Positions 19,815 to 29,167 of a DNA stretch of 61,999 bases are shown here, piece by piece. How positions within the stretch are numbered: position 1 is the stretch's first letter; each line of letters opens with the position of its first letter. The position numbers and the translations under genes were made by a program. The stretch is from Promethearchaeota archaeon (lineage in GTDB: Archaea > Asgardarchaeota > Lokiarchaeia > Sigyniarchaeales > SOKP01). The notes below the pieces were generated by a model. The model searched no databases, was not told where the DNA came from, and was given only the letters and a program-made list of their open reading frames with translations. Where the stretch lies: NCBI GenBank assembly GCA_019058365.1, contig JAHPZE010000027.1, forward strand, positions 1 to 61,999, in the 5' to 3' direction.

Positions 19815-20194
19815 AAAAAAGTCCTGTTGAAAGGGACTGTTAATCAGAATGACGATGTCCGCAGAAATCATTTAGTGTCTTTCGATCTATTATATAATAT
19901 CTTATTTTTCATTAAGAATCATTCCTATCTCGGTGCATGAGACCAGAAATCCATTCTCCGATAAGAACTTTAGTAAACGCTAAGGGGTTCGATATGAGCT
20001 TTGCAATACAAAAAAATTTGTAATTGAATTCATACTATAGTTACAACTACATTTTTTCTTATTATTTATTAGTTTATTAATAGATTTATTAAAATTATCA
20101 GTAAATTAATTTACTCTTAATCTATTAAAGTTTAGTCCCATCATTTTTTTTAAACTTTAATTATTTAGATTTAAAAGAAGAGAATTTCTGGGCA
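19815..20194. other. 380-bp intergenic region with a GC-richer, structured-looking core
   Basis: After the zinc-ribbon gene there is a stem AGTCC...GGACT (19829-19847). A less AT-rich stretch to about 20000 includes a GAGA...TCTC stem near 19940-19962, CCGAT just after it, and a GGGGTTCGAT string near 19983-19992. It has no ORF and no recognisable tRNA, SRP or RNase P signature. The last 150 bases are AT-rich and probably hold the priL promoter. Could be an uncharacterised ncRNA. Confidence 0.35.
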
Positions 20195-21388
20195 ATGAAC
20201 GACATCTATGACATAATAAAACGGTATCCATGGCTCCCTTCTTTAAAAGAGTATTATTCGGAAATTGCTTTAAAGGATCCAGCTGAATTTATTTCTGAAG
20301 TATTTTCAGAACAATTTGGAAATGAACTTAAACAACGAATATTAGAACTATTTAATGCTGCATTTGATAATTTGGAAGAAATTTCTGAATACAAGACTGA
20401 TAATTTAAACATTTACACTTATTTGTTATTAAAATTCTTACTTTATGCTTTAGATAATCAAATGATTACCAATAGACTTGCTAATCTTTATTCAAAAATA
20501 ACATATAATAAGCTAATTAAAGAAAAAAATCATTCAACAGTTTATGATATTTGTCAAAATTTAGGATTAAGAATAAGATACTATGATCCCCCTATTAAGT
20601 ATGGTAAGATTATTATAAAAGATCAACATCAAAATCTGGAAACCAATTTTATGGTTCATTTTATTGATTATTTGAAACTAGCCTCAAATTTAAGAGATGA
20701 ATATAGAAAATTAGTCCATAATTCTCTTTCCGATGGGTATTTATTCATTCAAAACAAAAGATTAATTCGTTTACTACAAGAATATGTAAGATCTAAACTT
20801 CTTATTAAAGAAACAGAGGATAAGGCTTCATTAAATGTATTTTTAGAAGATATATTAAAGATAAAAGAATTCAAAGAGATATATGATAAAATTTTAGCTG
20901 TTTGGACTGAACGTAAAGAAGAATTCGAATATATATTTAAAATAGATTTCGAAAATAATGAAGATATAATTACACTTTATCCTCCATGTGTAAAAGAAAT
21001 TCTTAGGAAAGCACAAGAAGGTCAAAACTTAATCCATAATGAAAGACTTTTTATTGTTTGGTTTTTACTTGCTCTTGATTATCCTGTAGAGAAAATTGTA
21101 CATGTATTTTCAACTTTACCTGATTTTGATAGAGAAAAAACATTTTATCAAGTCAATTTCGCGAAGAATAAGCATTATACTCCATATAAATGTTTAACTT
21201 TAAAATCTTTAAATTTATGTATGGCAGTGAGTTATAAAGATGAACTGTGTCTGACCGGTTATGGAGCAGAAGAACTAAGTGAAAGGAAAAAATTAGCTCA
21301 TCCCTTAGCATATACACAAATAAAGCAATATCGCGCCTCCAAATGGAAGAACTATATGAAAAAGGAATCGGAAAAAGAAAATGAGTAA
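20195..21388 (+). CDS. priL: DNA primase large subunit PriL
   Basis: 397 aa. Starts with YPWLPSLKEYY as in archaeal PriL. The C-terminal Fe-S domain has its four expected cysteines: YPPCVKEIL near 269, then YTPYKCLTLKSLNLC near 331 and 340, and LC near 353. Binds the 4Fe-4S cluster and regulates primer initiation and length with PriS. Its end overlaps the priS start by eight bases, so the two are translationally coupled. Confidence 0.92.
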   Translation: MNDIYDIIKRYPWLPSLKEYYSEIALKDPAEFISEVFSEQFGNELKQRILELFNAAFDNLEEISEYKTDNLNIYTYLLLKFLLYALDNQMITNRLANLYSKITYNKLIKEKNHSTVYDICQNLGLRIRYYDPPIKYGKIIIKDQHQNLETNFMVHFIDYLKLASNLRDEYRKLVHNSLSDGYLFIQNKRLIRLLQEYVRSKLLIKETEDKASLNVFLEDILKIKEFKEIYDKILAVWTERKEEFEYIFKIDFENNEDIITLYPPCVKEILRKAQEGQNLIHNERLFIVWFLLALDYPVEKIVHVFSTLPDFDREKTFYQVNFAKNKHYTPYKCLTLKSLNLCMAVSYKDELCLTGYGAEELSERKKLAHPLAYTQIKQYRASKWKNYMKKESEKENE

Positions 21389-22658
21389 TATAGCATATTT
21401 AAAACGGTTATTTCAAGCATATTATAAGGAAAAACGAACCGAAATCCCTATAGTCAGTTTATTTGATAAACGAGAATTCGGCTTTATTCCATGGGGTGAG
21501 CAATTTTTTATGAAGAGACATATGAGTTTTAGTAATTTTGATAGTCTAGCAAAATATATTATAAATGAAGGACCCAGACATATTTATTCAAGTGGAACAA
21601 TATATTTACAGCCAGATAATACGGATATGAATAATAAAGATTATCAAGGCTGTGATTTAATCTTTGATATTGATGTAGACCATTTTTATACTCCCTGTAA
21701 AGATGATCATGATATTTGGTATTGTATTGAATGTGGTAATACTGGGACAGGTATGGTAAAGAAATGCCCTAAATGCAAAAAACTAAAATTAAAACAACTA
21801 ACTTGGATTTGTGATAAATGTTTAAAAGTTGCTAAAAAAGAGTTAATGAAGTTGATTTACAATTTTCTGATTCCTGATTTTGGAATTCCACTAAATCAAA
21901 TGAAACTTGCTTTTTCAGGACATCGTGGATATCATTTAAAAATAGAAAATGCAGAAGTGAGAACTTTATCGGGTGAAGAAAGAAGAGAAATTGCTGCGTA
22001 TGTATCAGGAAACAATATCTCTCTTGAGATTTTAGGTTTAAGAAAAATTAACAACGTTATTTATGGTTTATTAAGAGAAAATATTGGTTGGTCTCAAAAA
22101 ATTATAAATAAAATTGAAAAGATATTGCATAATTACACTGATGATAAAATCCGAAGATTATTAATTGATTTTGGATTGAAAGCCGATGCAATTAGAAGTT
22201 TTTTAAATTCCAAGGATGATTTTTTACAATCTATCTCACAAAATGATAATAATATATGGAATATCGAAGGTTTTGGACTTAAAACTTGGTCTACATTCTT
22301 AGAGGGGATTATTGGTATGATTGGGACAGAAATTGATGAACCCGTATCTATTGATATTCATAGACTTATTCGTTATCCGGGTTCATTGCATGGAAAAACA
22401 GGTTTTAAAGTCCAAGAACTTTACCCCGATGATCTCGATAATTTTAATCCCTTAAATGAGTGGAATGAAAAGTTAGATCCCGTTGTATTTGAAAGCAAAA
22501 AAAAAATCACCCAAAAGATAGAAATTATTGAAGCTAAAATACCAGCAACAAAAATTAAGGGGGAAACATTTGGACCTTACACCCAAGGAGAGAAAATTGA
22601 AGTTCCTCATCATATTGCTGTTTTTTTACTATGTAAAGGAGTAGCTAAAACCATTTAA
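21381..22658 (+). CDS. priS: DNA primase catalytic subunit PriS
   Basis: 425 aa. Catalytic acidic triad motif DLIFDIDVDHF is at about residues 93-103. Also seen are the zinc knuckle (CIECGNTGTGMVKKCPKCKK), FSGHRGYHLKIEN, and the later third Asp region DEPVSIDIHRLIRYPGSLHG. AEP-type polymerase making RNA/DNA primers. Slightly longer than most archaeal PriS because of the extended zinc segment. Confidence 0.94.
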   Translation: MSNIAYLKRLFQAYYKEKRTEIPIVSLFDKREFGFIPWGEQFFMKRHMSFSNFDSLAKYIINEGPRHIYSSGTIYLQPDNTDMNNKDYQGCDLIFDIDVDHFYTPCKDDHDIWYCIECGNTGTGMVKKCPKCKKLKLKQLTWICDKCLKVAKKELMKLIYNFLIPDFGIPLNQMKLAFSGHRGYHLKIENAEVRTLSGEERREIAAYVSGNNISLEILGLRKINNVIYGLLRENIGWSQKIINKIEKILHNYTDDKIRRLLIDFGLKADAIRSFLNSKDDFLQSISQNDNNIWNIEGFGLKTWSTFLEGIIGMIGTEIDEPVSIDIHRLIRYPGSLHGKTGFKVQELYPDDLDNFNPLNEWNEKLDPVVFESKKKITQKIEIIEAKIPATKIKGETFGPYTQGEKIEVPHHIAVFLLCKGVAKTI

Positions 22659-22718
22659 GTTAAAAAATTTAAACTCACAACACTTTTTTATTATATAACT
22701 CTTAAAAATTCGATATTT

Positions 22719-23384
22719 ATGGATTTGCAAAAAGAATATGAAAAACTCTATCAACATTGGCTTAAAGAGTTCCAAAATACAGATCTAACTGAATTAAGTC
22801 AAGATACTTTCAATAACTACATAAAGATTTTAAATTTTATTAATGAGCATCAAGAAAAAGAAACGGATGCCATAAAGCAGCGTATATTTGATTCCTACAA
22901 AGATAATATAAATTATTTATTTAATGATCTATTGAAGATTAGAGAAATCAAGATAATAAACTCAGCATTAGCTCTACATGAAATTTATATCGATAAGGTT
23001 ATTGAATCTGAGAAATTGCTTTATGAAAATTTGGTAAGTTCTATTAAAGGATATCAAAAAGTATTAGCTATATCACTTTTTAAAGAAGATCATGTTCCAT
23101 CAGATATCTTGATTGAACCAAAAGCACAAGCAAAATCTGTTGTTGAAGATGAACCAATATTGAAAGAGGAAAGACCTTCTATTATTCTTGATTATAAAAA
23201 TAAAGATGATCAAGAAAAAGTTAATTATACACTTATAAGGTTTTTAAGAGCCACCCCGCCTTTAGTAGGTGTTGATCTTATAAATTATGGACCTTTCGGA
23301 GAAGAAGATATTGCAAATCTTCCCCAAGAAAACGCTAAAATTCTAATAATTGAAAAATTTGCTGAAAAAATAGAACTTCCTTGA
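22719..23384 (+). CDS. GINS complex subunit (Gins51/Sld5-Psf1 type)
   Basis: 221 aa. Helical A domain at the N-terminus, then an acidic linker. The B domain at the C-terminus reads LIRFLRATPPLVGVDLINYGPFGEEDIANLPQENAKIL, as in archaeal Gins51. Part of the CMG replicative helicase. It lies 60 bases after priS and converges on nop10, whose stop is only three bases away. Confidence 0.88.
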   Translation: MDLQKEYEKLYQHWLKEFQNTDLTELSQDTFNNYIKILNFINEHQEKETDAIKQRIFDSYKDNINYLFNDLLKIREIKIINSALALHEIYIDKVIESEKLLYENLVSSIKGYQKVLAISLFKEDHVPSDILIEPKAQAKSVVEDEPILKEERPSIILDYKNKDDQEKVNYTLIRFLRATPPLVGVDLINYGPFGEEDIANLPQENAKILIIEKFAEKIELP

Positions 23385-23386
23385 CT

Positions 23387-23572
23387 TTATTTAAACTTCT
23401 TATCAAAATCTTCTTTAAAATATTCTAATCGATACTTCCCATATTTATCTATTAAAGAAAACTTTGGAGGTCTTGGATTCATTAACATCCCTCCACAATA
23501 ACGACACTTTGATCCAGGATTCTGTAATCCATATTTATTACAATTTTTACATTTTTGGAGGTATTTTGTCAT
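23387..23572 (-). CDS. nop10: H/ACA ribonucleoprotein subunit Nop10
   Basis: 61 aa from ATG 23572 (TKYLQKCKNCNKYGLQ), the usual Nop10 N-terminus; an upstream ATG at 23590 would add six residues. Zinc ribbon CKNCNKYGL...CRYCGGMLMNPRPPKFSLIDKYGKYR is diagnostic. Works with Cbf5, Gar1 and L7Ae in RNA-guided pseudouridylation. Downstream of aif2a in the conserved aif2a-nop10 pair. Confidence 0.94.
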   Translation of the reverse strand: MTKYLQKCKNCNKYGLQNPGSKCRYCGGMLMNPRPPKFSLIDKYGKYRLEYFKEDFDKKFK

Positions 23573-23601
23573 TGTGAATACTACTTTCATATTATAAATT
23601 T

Positions 23602-24423
23602 TTAATCTCGAATAAACTCAAACGTCCCATCATTTTTTTCTGCATTGTGTTCAATAATTTCTAATGCATCAGATAAAATATTTTCTGCATCAAGATAATC
23701 TTTTGAAACTATTTCTAATCGATAAAATGGTGCTGCAATATAATTGATTGTAATATTTCTTGTTTCCTTTGGTTCTATTATTTTTAATGCTTCTATTAAA
23801 GAATCTTTAATATGTTCTATCCCGTTTTCCGAAGTAAATGAAAGTTTTATCTTACCGGATATGTTTACAGTAGAAATACTTACATTTTCACTAATGATTC
23901 TTAATAAAGCTTTCTTTGTATCCTCTGTAATTCCATTTAAGTCAGACAAAAGTTCCTTTCCATTTTCTTTAAGGTTTTCAATAGCTTCTTGATATGTCTC
24001 GAAACGATCTAAAACTGGAAAACCAATTAATTCATATGCTTCCTCCAGAGTCATATTAATACCTTCTGTTTCTGTTAGGAATTGTAGTAAATTTTCAAAC
24101 TTTAAGGCGTATTTCCATTCCTTCATTCGAATCTCTTTTTGAGCTGAATTGACTCTTCGCAAAGATAAGTCCACATGCCCTTTATCTGCATCTACTCTTA
24201 ATACTCGCAGAACCACTCTTTGACCAATGCGAACAAAATTACGTATATTTTTAATCCACCGAGAGCTTATTTCAGAAATATGGATCATACCTCTAGCACA
24301 CTCCTCAGAATCCAAACCCTCGAAGTCAATTAAATCAACGTAAACGTATTGGTTTTCTACCTCAGTTACTTTAGCAATTACAAATTTACCTTCCTTTGGG
24401 AACTTTGTTTTACTTTTTACCAT
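23602..24423 (-). CDS. eif2a: Translation initiation factor aIF2 subunit alpha
   Basis: 273 aa. N-terminal S1 domain (GKFVIAKVTEVENQYVYVDL; ECARGMIHISEISSRWI; VLRVDADKGHVDLSLRRV), then the helical middle domain and the C-terminal alpha-beta domain. The Ser that is phosphorylated in eukaryotes corresponds to the EISS region. Brings initiator tRNA to the ribosome with the beta and gamma subunits. Forms an operon with nop10. Confidence 0.95.
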   Translation of the reverse strand: MVKSKTKFPKEGKFVIAKVTEVENQYVYVDLIDFEGLDSEECARGMIHISEISSRWIKNIRNFVRIGQRVVLRVLRVDADKGHVDLSLRRVNSAQKEIRMKEWKYALKFENLLQFLTETEGINMTLEEAYELIGFPVLDRFETYQEAIENLKENGKELLSDLNGITEDTKKALLRIISENVSISTVNISGKIKLSFTSENGIEHIKDSLIEALKIIEPKETRNITINYIAAPFYRLEIVSKDYLDAENILSDALEIIEHNAEKNDGTFEFIRD

Positions 24424-24542
24424 TATTTTGACAAAACTCTAGTTAATTATTTAATTTTTATGAATTCTTAATTTTATTTAACGAACTATAATTTTTTATT
24501 TTTATTATCTTTCAAGAAAAAAAGTATATAAAAAGTGATTAA

Positions 24543-24992
24543 CAAATTCCTAATTGGTTTATTCATAATAAGTGGGCTAAAAAAGCGGGAATTAAAAAAA
24601 ATATTTCAGATTTAGTGAATAGAGCCGTTGATTATGGATTTAATTGGGTCTATTATAAACAAGACGAAATAGCTTTTGAAGTTAACAATGATAATATAAT
24701 TTTTCGTCAACTAAAGTATTTTTATGAGAAAGATAAAAATAAAAAAGGCTATATTAAAGCGCTTTATCTACATCATCTTTTAGATTTCTTTAAGGAAACA
24801 CATGTTAATATTTATGATCTCAATTTAGTTTTTGAAAAATTTCTACAAAATAAAATTATACTTGAAATTTCTGATGCTGAAGGTAAGAAAATAAACTTCC
24901 AAGAAGATCTGCAAGAGATATTCAAACTCTTAAAAGATAATAAAAAAGAATTGTATGAGGATTTAAAAGGAGAATATTTGGTTGATTTATAA
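24543..24992 (+). CDS. Uncharacterised protein with unresolved start
   Basis: The first standard start codon is GTG 24615, giving 125 aa. The same frame is open and looks coding from 24543 onward (IPNWFIHNKWAKKAGIKK... then NISDLVNRAVDYGFNWVYY). A strong TATA box (TATATAAAA, about 24524-24533) would place transcription start near 24555, so a near-leaderless non-ATG start such as ATT 24561 is possible. The C-terminal half is helical and charged. No family is recognised. Confidence 0.5.
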   Translation, partial: QIPNWFIHNKWAKKAGIKKNISDLVNRAVDYGFNWVYYKQDEIAFEVNNDNIIFRQLKYFYEKDKNKKGYIKALYLHHLLDFFKETHVNIYDLNLVFEKFLQNKIILEISDAEGKKINFQEDLQEIFKLLKDNKKELYEDLKGEYLVDL

Positions 24993-25019
24993 AATGTTAA
25001 AATCATAAAATAATAGATT

Positions 25020-26885
25020 CTAAAGATATTGTGAAACCCAATCTATATCCAATTCTTCTAATTTTGATTTTGTTGGGATTCCATCATCATCCCAACCCAT
25101 CATTTTATAATAATTAATTATCGCATTTTTAAGTTCATCTGGTTTAATTGCTGTTTCTACGAGGGCTCCTGAAGTATGAGGTTTGAAAAATCTTTCAGGT
25201 AACCAATCATCCTTTTTTGTAAGCGCTTCTCTCATATTGAAAGCTCTTGCCATCGTTGTAATCCTCTCTCCTACTTTCATTAATTCCCAAGTTGAAGTAT
25301 GCCATCCAGTCACAGCTCTTACAATTTCGGGTATATCCACATAATCCCACGGTACGAAATAGCACATTAATAAAGCATTCAACGAGTTCTGCCAATTAGT
25401 ATAATAAACCAATGCTCGAACCTTCTTTATTCCTAAATCATCGATCTTGAGAGGCTCTAAAATCCCAATAGCACTATGAGAAGCCATCGCTCTTTCACTA
25501 GCAATTGATGTATCATGCAAATTTGCCATATGTTCTGCTCCTGTAGGTGAGATTGTATAACCAACCCCTAATCCCTGCTTTAAGCGAGGTTCATGCATTG
25601 GAATCTCTTGGCCTTTAACATGCATAGCATACTTATCTGCTCCATTTTTTATCTTTTCCGCAGCTCTTTTAACACCTTCTGCTAAAATATCCCCTAAACC
25701 TTCACGTTTCGCAATCATCTCAACCATCTTAACTACGGCTTCAGCGTTTCCAAAATTTAATGCTATTCCATCTGTATCCTCATCTGTTAAGATTTCATTT
25801 TCATAACATTCCATCGCAAACCCAATTGAAACACCAGTAGATATGACATCTATTGAATATTTATTACAAAGTTCATTTGCTTTACACACAGCTCTTAAAT
25901 CATCTACACCACAATTTGAACCAAACGCACCAATTGACTCATATTCCGGACCCCCATATATTGGATCGACATTCCAAGGTTCTCCAATTTCCACAATCTT
26001 TTTACACCGAATTGAACAAGCATAACAAGCTTCCATTTTAAGTCCAATTTCTTCTTTCATAATACCGGGATCTAAAACCTTTGCACCCTTAAAATCTCCA
26101 TCTCTAAAATTTCGTGTTGGAAGATTTCCAGATGAAGCAAATTGTTCCATTATACCATATCCTGTACCATACTTAAAATAACCCGAAAAAGATTTATAAG
26201 CAACTTCATTAAATTCTTTTATTTTCGCTCTTAATTTCTCTTTATTCTTAACAGCAAATTTTTTATGCCCTCTAACAGCAATAGCTTTTAAATTCTTAGA
26301 ACCCATTACAGCACCCATCCCAGTACGACCAGCAGCATTTCTTAAATCATTTATAATACAAGCATAACGTACTAAGTGTTCTCCTCCAGGTCCAATCTGA
26401 GCTACACGGATTAATTTATCTCCCAGCTCTTTTTTAATAACTGCCTCCGTTTCGCCTGTAATTTTGCCCCAAAGATGACTCGCATCCTTTATTTCTACCT
26501 TACCATCATTTATCCACAGGTAAACAGGATTTTTAGCCTTTCCCTCTATTATTATTGCATCAAATCCTGCATGCTTTAACTCAGCACCCCAATACCCTCC
26601 AACTTCAGCTTCACCAAAACCCCCCGTTAAAGGTGATTTAGCACCAACACTGTTTCTCCCCGTTCCTGGTATCGCAAACCCAGTTAATGAACCTGCGGCA
26701 AATATTAACTTGTTTTCTGGACCTAATGGGTCAATCCTTGCTTTTAATTCCTTTAAGAGGTAATAGGCTACAAACCCCTCACCTCCAATGTATCGACGGT
26801 AGAAAATTTCTTCAGGATTTTCTATTAAGATTTTCCCATTTGTTAAATCTACTCTAAGAATATTTCCAGTATATCCATTTACCAT
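25020..26885 (-). CDS. aor: Tungsten-containing aldehyde:ferredoxin oxidoreductase
   Basis: 621 aa, full length. Starts MVNGYTGNILRVDLTNGKI; contains GGEGFVAYYLLKEL and the tungstopterin-binding RTGMGAVMGSKNLKAI. The 4Fe-4S ligands are CYACSIRC near 289-296 plus a distal Cys (LLMCYFVPWD, about 500). Oxidises aldehydes to acids with reduction of ferredoxin in the cytoplasm. Probably used in peptide or sugar fermentation. Needs a tungstopterin cofactor; no moa/moe genes are in the window. Monocistronic. Confidence 0.95.
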   Translation of the reverse strand: MVNGYTGNILRVDLTNGKILIENPEEIFYRRYIGGEGFVAYYLLKELKARIDPLGPENKLIFAAGSLTGFAIPGTGRNSVGAKSPLTGGFGEAEVGGYWGAELKHAGFDAIIIEGKAKNPVYLWINDGKVEIKDASHLWGKITGETEAVIKKELGDKLIRVAQIGPGGEHLVRYACIINDLRNAAGRTGMGAVMGSKNLKAIAVRGHKKFAVKNKEKLRAKIKEFNEVAYKSFSGYFKYGTGYGIMEQFASSGNLPTRNFRDGDFKGAKVLDPGIMKEEIGLKMEACYACSIRCKKIVEIGEPWNVDPIYGGPEYESIGAFGSNCGVDDLRAVCKANELCNKYSIDVISTGVSIGFAMECYENEILTDEDTDGIALNFGNAEAVVKMVEMIAKREGLGDILAEGVKRAAEKIKNGADKYAMHVKGQEIPMHEPRLKQGLGVGYTISPTGAEHMANLHDTSIASERAMASHSAIGILEPLKIDDLGIKKVRALVYYTNWQNSLNALLMCYFVPWDYVDIPEIVRAVTGWHTSTWELMKVGERITTMARAFNMREALTKKDDWLPERFFKPHTSGALVETAIKPDELKNAIINYYKMMGWDDDGIPTKSKLEELDIDWVSQYL

Positions 26886-27272
26886 ATAAATCCCCTATTT
26901 TTTAATTAATTTTTATTGTTATTTAGTTAAATTTCATGTTATTTATATTTCTTATCTGAATCAAATCTCTGTTTTCTATATAATGTTTAAAATGATAGTG
27001 GGTAATTTTACAGCTATAGAGAAAAAAAATATAAACTCAATAAGCTTTATAATTAATTTTGGTCTAAATCTGCAAATAAATTATCAAATTAATTAATTAG
27101 GTTTACATTCTCTTTTAAAATATCATAATGAATTTTGCTAATTTATAGTTTGAACTTTTGAACTTCACTCGAAGTCCAAATTTAAATCGAACAAATACAA
27201 ATTGAATTTTTTATTGGATATTTAGTTTTGATTTAATATCTAAATTCAATCTTTTGGATATTAATACTATAA
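26886..27272. promoter_or_regulatory. 387-bp intergenic region with a promoter-like repeat and a long hairpin
   Basis: It holds the aor promoter on the left. A TATA-containing module (TATAG...AATATAAACTCAA) lies at 27015-27057, resembling those before the LAGLIDADG gene and EF-1A. A small stem ACTTC-actc-GAAGT lies near 27163-27176. A large interrupted hairpin at 27201-27250 pairs ATTGAATTT with AAATTCAAT and GATATT with AATATC, ending 22 bases before the next ATG. No ORF is seen. Confidence 0.45.
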
Positions 27273-28247
27273 ATGCAAACTAAGCGAAAGTTTAAAAGTT
27301 GTTTTATCAATACTTTTTTTGAAATCAAGATGAAAAAACTCATAAAATCAATTACATTATTTCTCATCTTAATTTTTCCCAGTCTAAATTTAATTATGCC
27401 TCAAAACTCTATTGCAAATCCAATTTATATTCCTGATGTGACATTTTCTGGCGGATTGTTACCTAAAGAAAATTATTCTCTTAGTTTAATATCTGCGAAT
27501 GTAGAAATCGTTGCAGATACCTCAGATTTGAAATTTCTTGGTGAAATACACTTTAATGGGAATTACACTATTTTTAACCCAGAAAATGATATTAATATAA
27601 CAATAGGCGCTCCATTCAATTTTTATCCTATAGATAATTGTACTGTTTTATTAAATGGTACAAATATTCCATTTACCCTAAAGAATGATGACGAACTTTT
27701 CGATGAAGACAATTGTGAAATTTTACAACAATATATGGTAAATAGAAATGAATTACCATATTTTAGGATATTCTGGGTTTTATGTAATGTATCAATTCCT
27801 AAAAATTCGTCAATAAGGTTAGAATATAAGTTTAATACCCCTAGACCTAAATCCACAGAGCTGGTAAAATACTTTTATATTATTTATGATGTTGGTACGG
27901 CACGTCTATGGAATGGAAATATAACAGAGGTGGTTGAAATAAAAGTGCACAGAAATTTTCCTACTTCTATTTTTAATGAAGATTTATGCAATACTACTAA
28001 TATTTCGAATGAAATATGTTTTCGATGGGAATGGTATAAAGAGCGAATTGAAGTTAATTATGTTGGACTTCATTATTATGTGGATTTATCGAATGAATAT
28101 GAGTATTTGTACAATTCTATTAAATTCACTCTTATTTTAGTCGTCAGCATAGTAGGTATTACTTTATTGATAATAAAGAGAAATTATAACATAAAAAATA
28201 AAAAAAAGTTATTTGGAAATAATAGAAATGAAGGATCACGAAATTGA
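27273..28247 (+). CDS. Surface protein with signal peptide and C-terminal membrane anchor
   Basis: 324 aa from ATG 27273; ATG 27330 (MKKLIKSITLFLILIFPSL) is the more likely start because it begins a classic signal peptide. The middle is extracellular, beta-rich and full of Asn-X-Ser/Thr sequons. A membrane helix at about 285-303 (FTLILVVSIVGITLLII) is followed by a Lys/Asn-rich tail. Function unknown. It overlaps the start of the next gene by 20 bases, implying coupling. Confidence 0.65.
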   Translation: MQTKRKFKSCFINTFFEIKMKKLIKSITLFLILIFPSLNLIMPQNSIANPIYIPDVTFSGGLLPKENYSLSLISANVEIVADTSDLKFLGEIHFNGNYTIFNPENDINITIGAPFNFYPIDNCTVLLNGTNIPFTLKNDDELFDEDNCEILQQYMVNRNELPYFRIFWVLCNVSIPKNSSIRLEYKFNTPRPKSTELVKYFYIIYDVGTARLWNGNITEVVEIKVHRNFPTSIFNEDLCNTTNISNEICFRWEWYKERIEVNYVGLHYYVDLSNEYEYLYNSIKFTLILVVSIVGITLLIIKRNYNIKNKKKLFGNNRNEGSRN

Positions 28248-28872
28248 ACCTGTGTATTGCCCAAGGTGCAGAAAAGGATTAGTGTCAATAGGATCGGTTT
28301 GTTCAAATTGTGGTTTTAAATTATCATATGAGGGCATCAAGGAGCTACACCTATATAATATTAAAAGTGCAAGAAAACTATCCACAGAAGAGTTAAAAAA
28401 AAAAATTATGAGATCAGGTTATTTAATTTCGGGGTTTACCTTACCTTTCCTTATAGGGCTCACTAGTATATGGAACTTTAATATACTCTATTTTCTTATG
28501 TATATTACACCATGGTCCTTTCTTTTTTTTCCTGGAGGATTTATAACATTTATCTTTGCTATTCTAGTTAATATCATTGGATTAAGATTAATATTTTTTT
28601 CAATTAGACCTAAATCTAAAGGATATTTTTTAATAATTTTTGGTTACTTTCTATTTACCATTTTTTTTTTAATACAAACCTCAATCAACTTCGACTCCGT
28701 TAGGAACGTTCTATTGTATTTAGTCTTTATAGATATTCCAATTCTAACTATGATAATATTCGGTATTTATAATATTTATAATTTTGAGAATAAAACTATA
28801 CCCGATATAATATGTTTCATACCAGTATTATTTTCTAACATTTTCCCTTACATTTTTTATCTTTTTCCTTAA
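28228..28872 (+). CDS. Zinc-ribbon plus four-helix membrane protein
   Basis: About 214 aa from ATG 28228; a TTG at 28213 would add five residues. N-terminal zinc ribbon (CPRCRKGLVSIGSVCSNCGF) followed by a helical linker and about four membrane segments. Layout like many archaeal DUF proteins with a cytoplasmic zinc ribbon. Function unknown. It overlaps the preceding surface-protein gene, so the two may work together. Confidence 0.6.
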   Translation: MKDHEIEPVYCPRCRKGLVSIGSVCSNCGFKLSYEGIKELHLYNIKSARKLSTEELKKKIMRSGYLISGFTLPFLIGLTSIWNFNILYFLMYITPWSFLFFPGGFITFIFAILVNIIGLRLIFFSIRPKSKGYFLIIFGYFLFTIFFLIQTSINFDSVRNVLLYLVFIDIPILTMIIFGIYNIYNFENKTIPDIICFIPVLFSNIFPYIFYLFP

Positions 28873-29167
28873 TTATCGTATATTAAATATTTGCTGAGAT
28901 ATAGTATAAAATATTGAGCTTCACAGCAAGTTGGAATTTATATTGATTTAATGTAGATTTTATGTATCTTTTTTTTTTCTCAATTAAATATTACACTCTA
29001 ATGATTATATTCAATTAATTATTCAGCGAACGTATTAGAATACTTAACTAAGAATGATCAATCTAAAGATCTATATTTATTCATGGTAATACTTATTAAA
29101 ACTCGATAATTTGGCTGAAATATAGTAAAAAATATAAACTCAACAACATTTACAATTAATCAGGGTT
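28873..29167. promoter_or_regulatory. Intergenic region with promoter module shared with EF-1A
   Basis: About 295 bp, AT-rich. At 29121-29160 there is a module matching the EF-1A promoter region (30826-30865) at about 33 of 40 positions, including TATAGTAAAAA, ATAAA and CATTTACAA. It ends only eight bases before the TTG start of the LAGLIDADG gene. Nothing else is recognised. Confidence 0.45.

Noticed and set aside
19980..20000. tRNA gene suggested by GGGGTTCGAT
   Set aside because: The flanking bases do not form a T-arm, and no acceptor or anticodon arm could be built.
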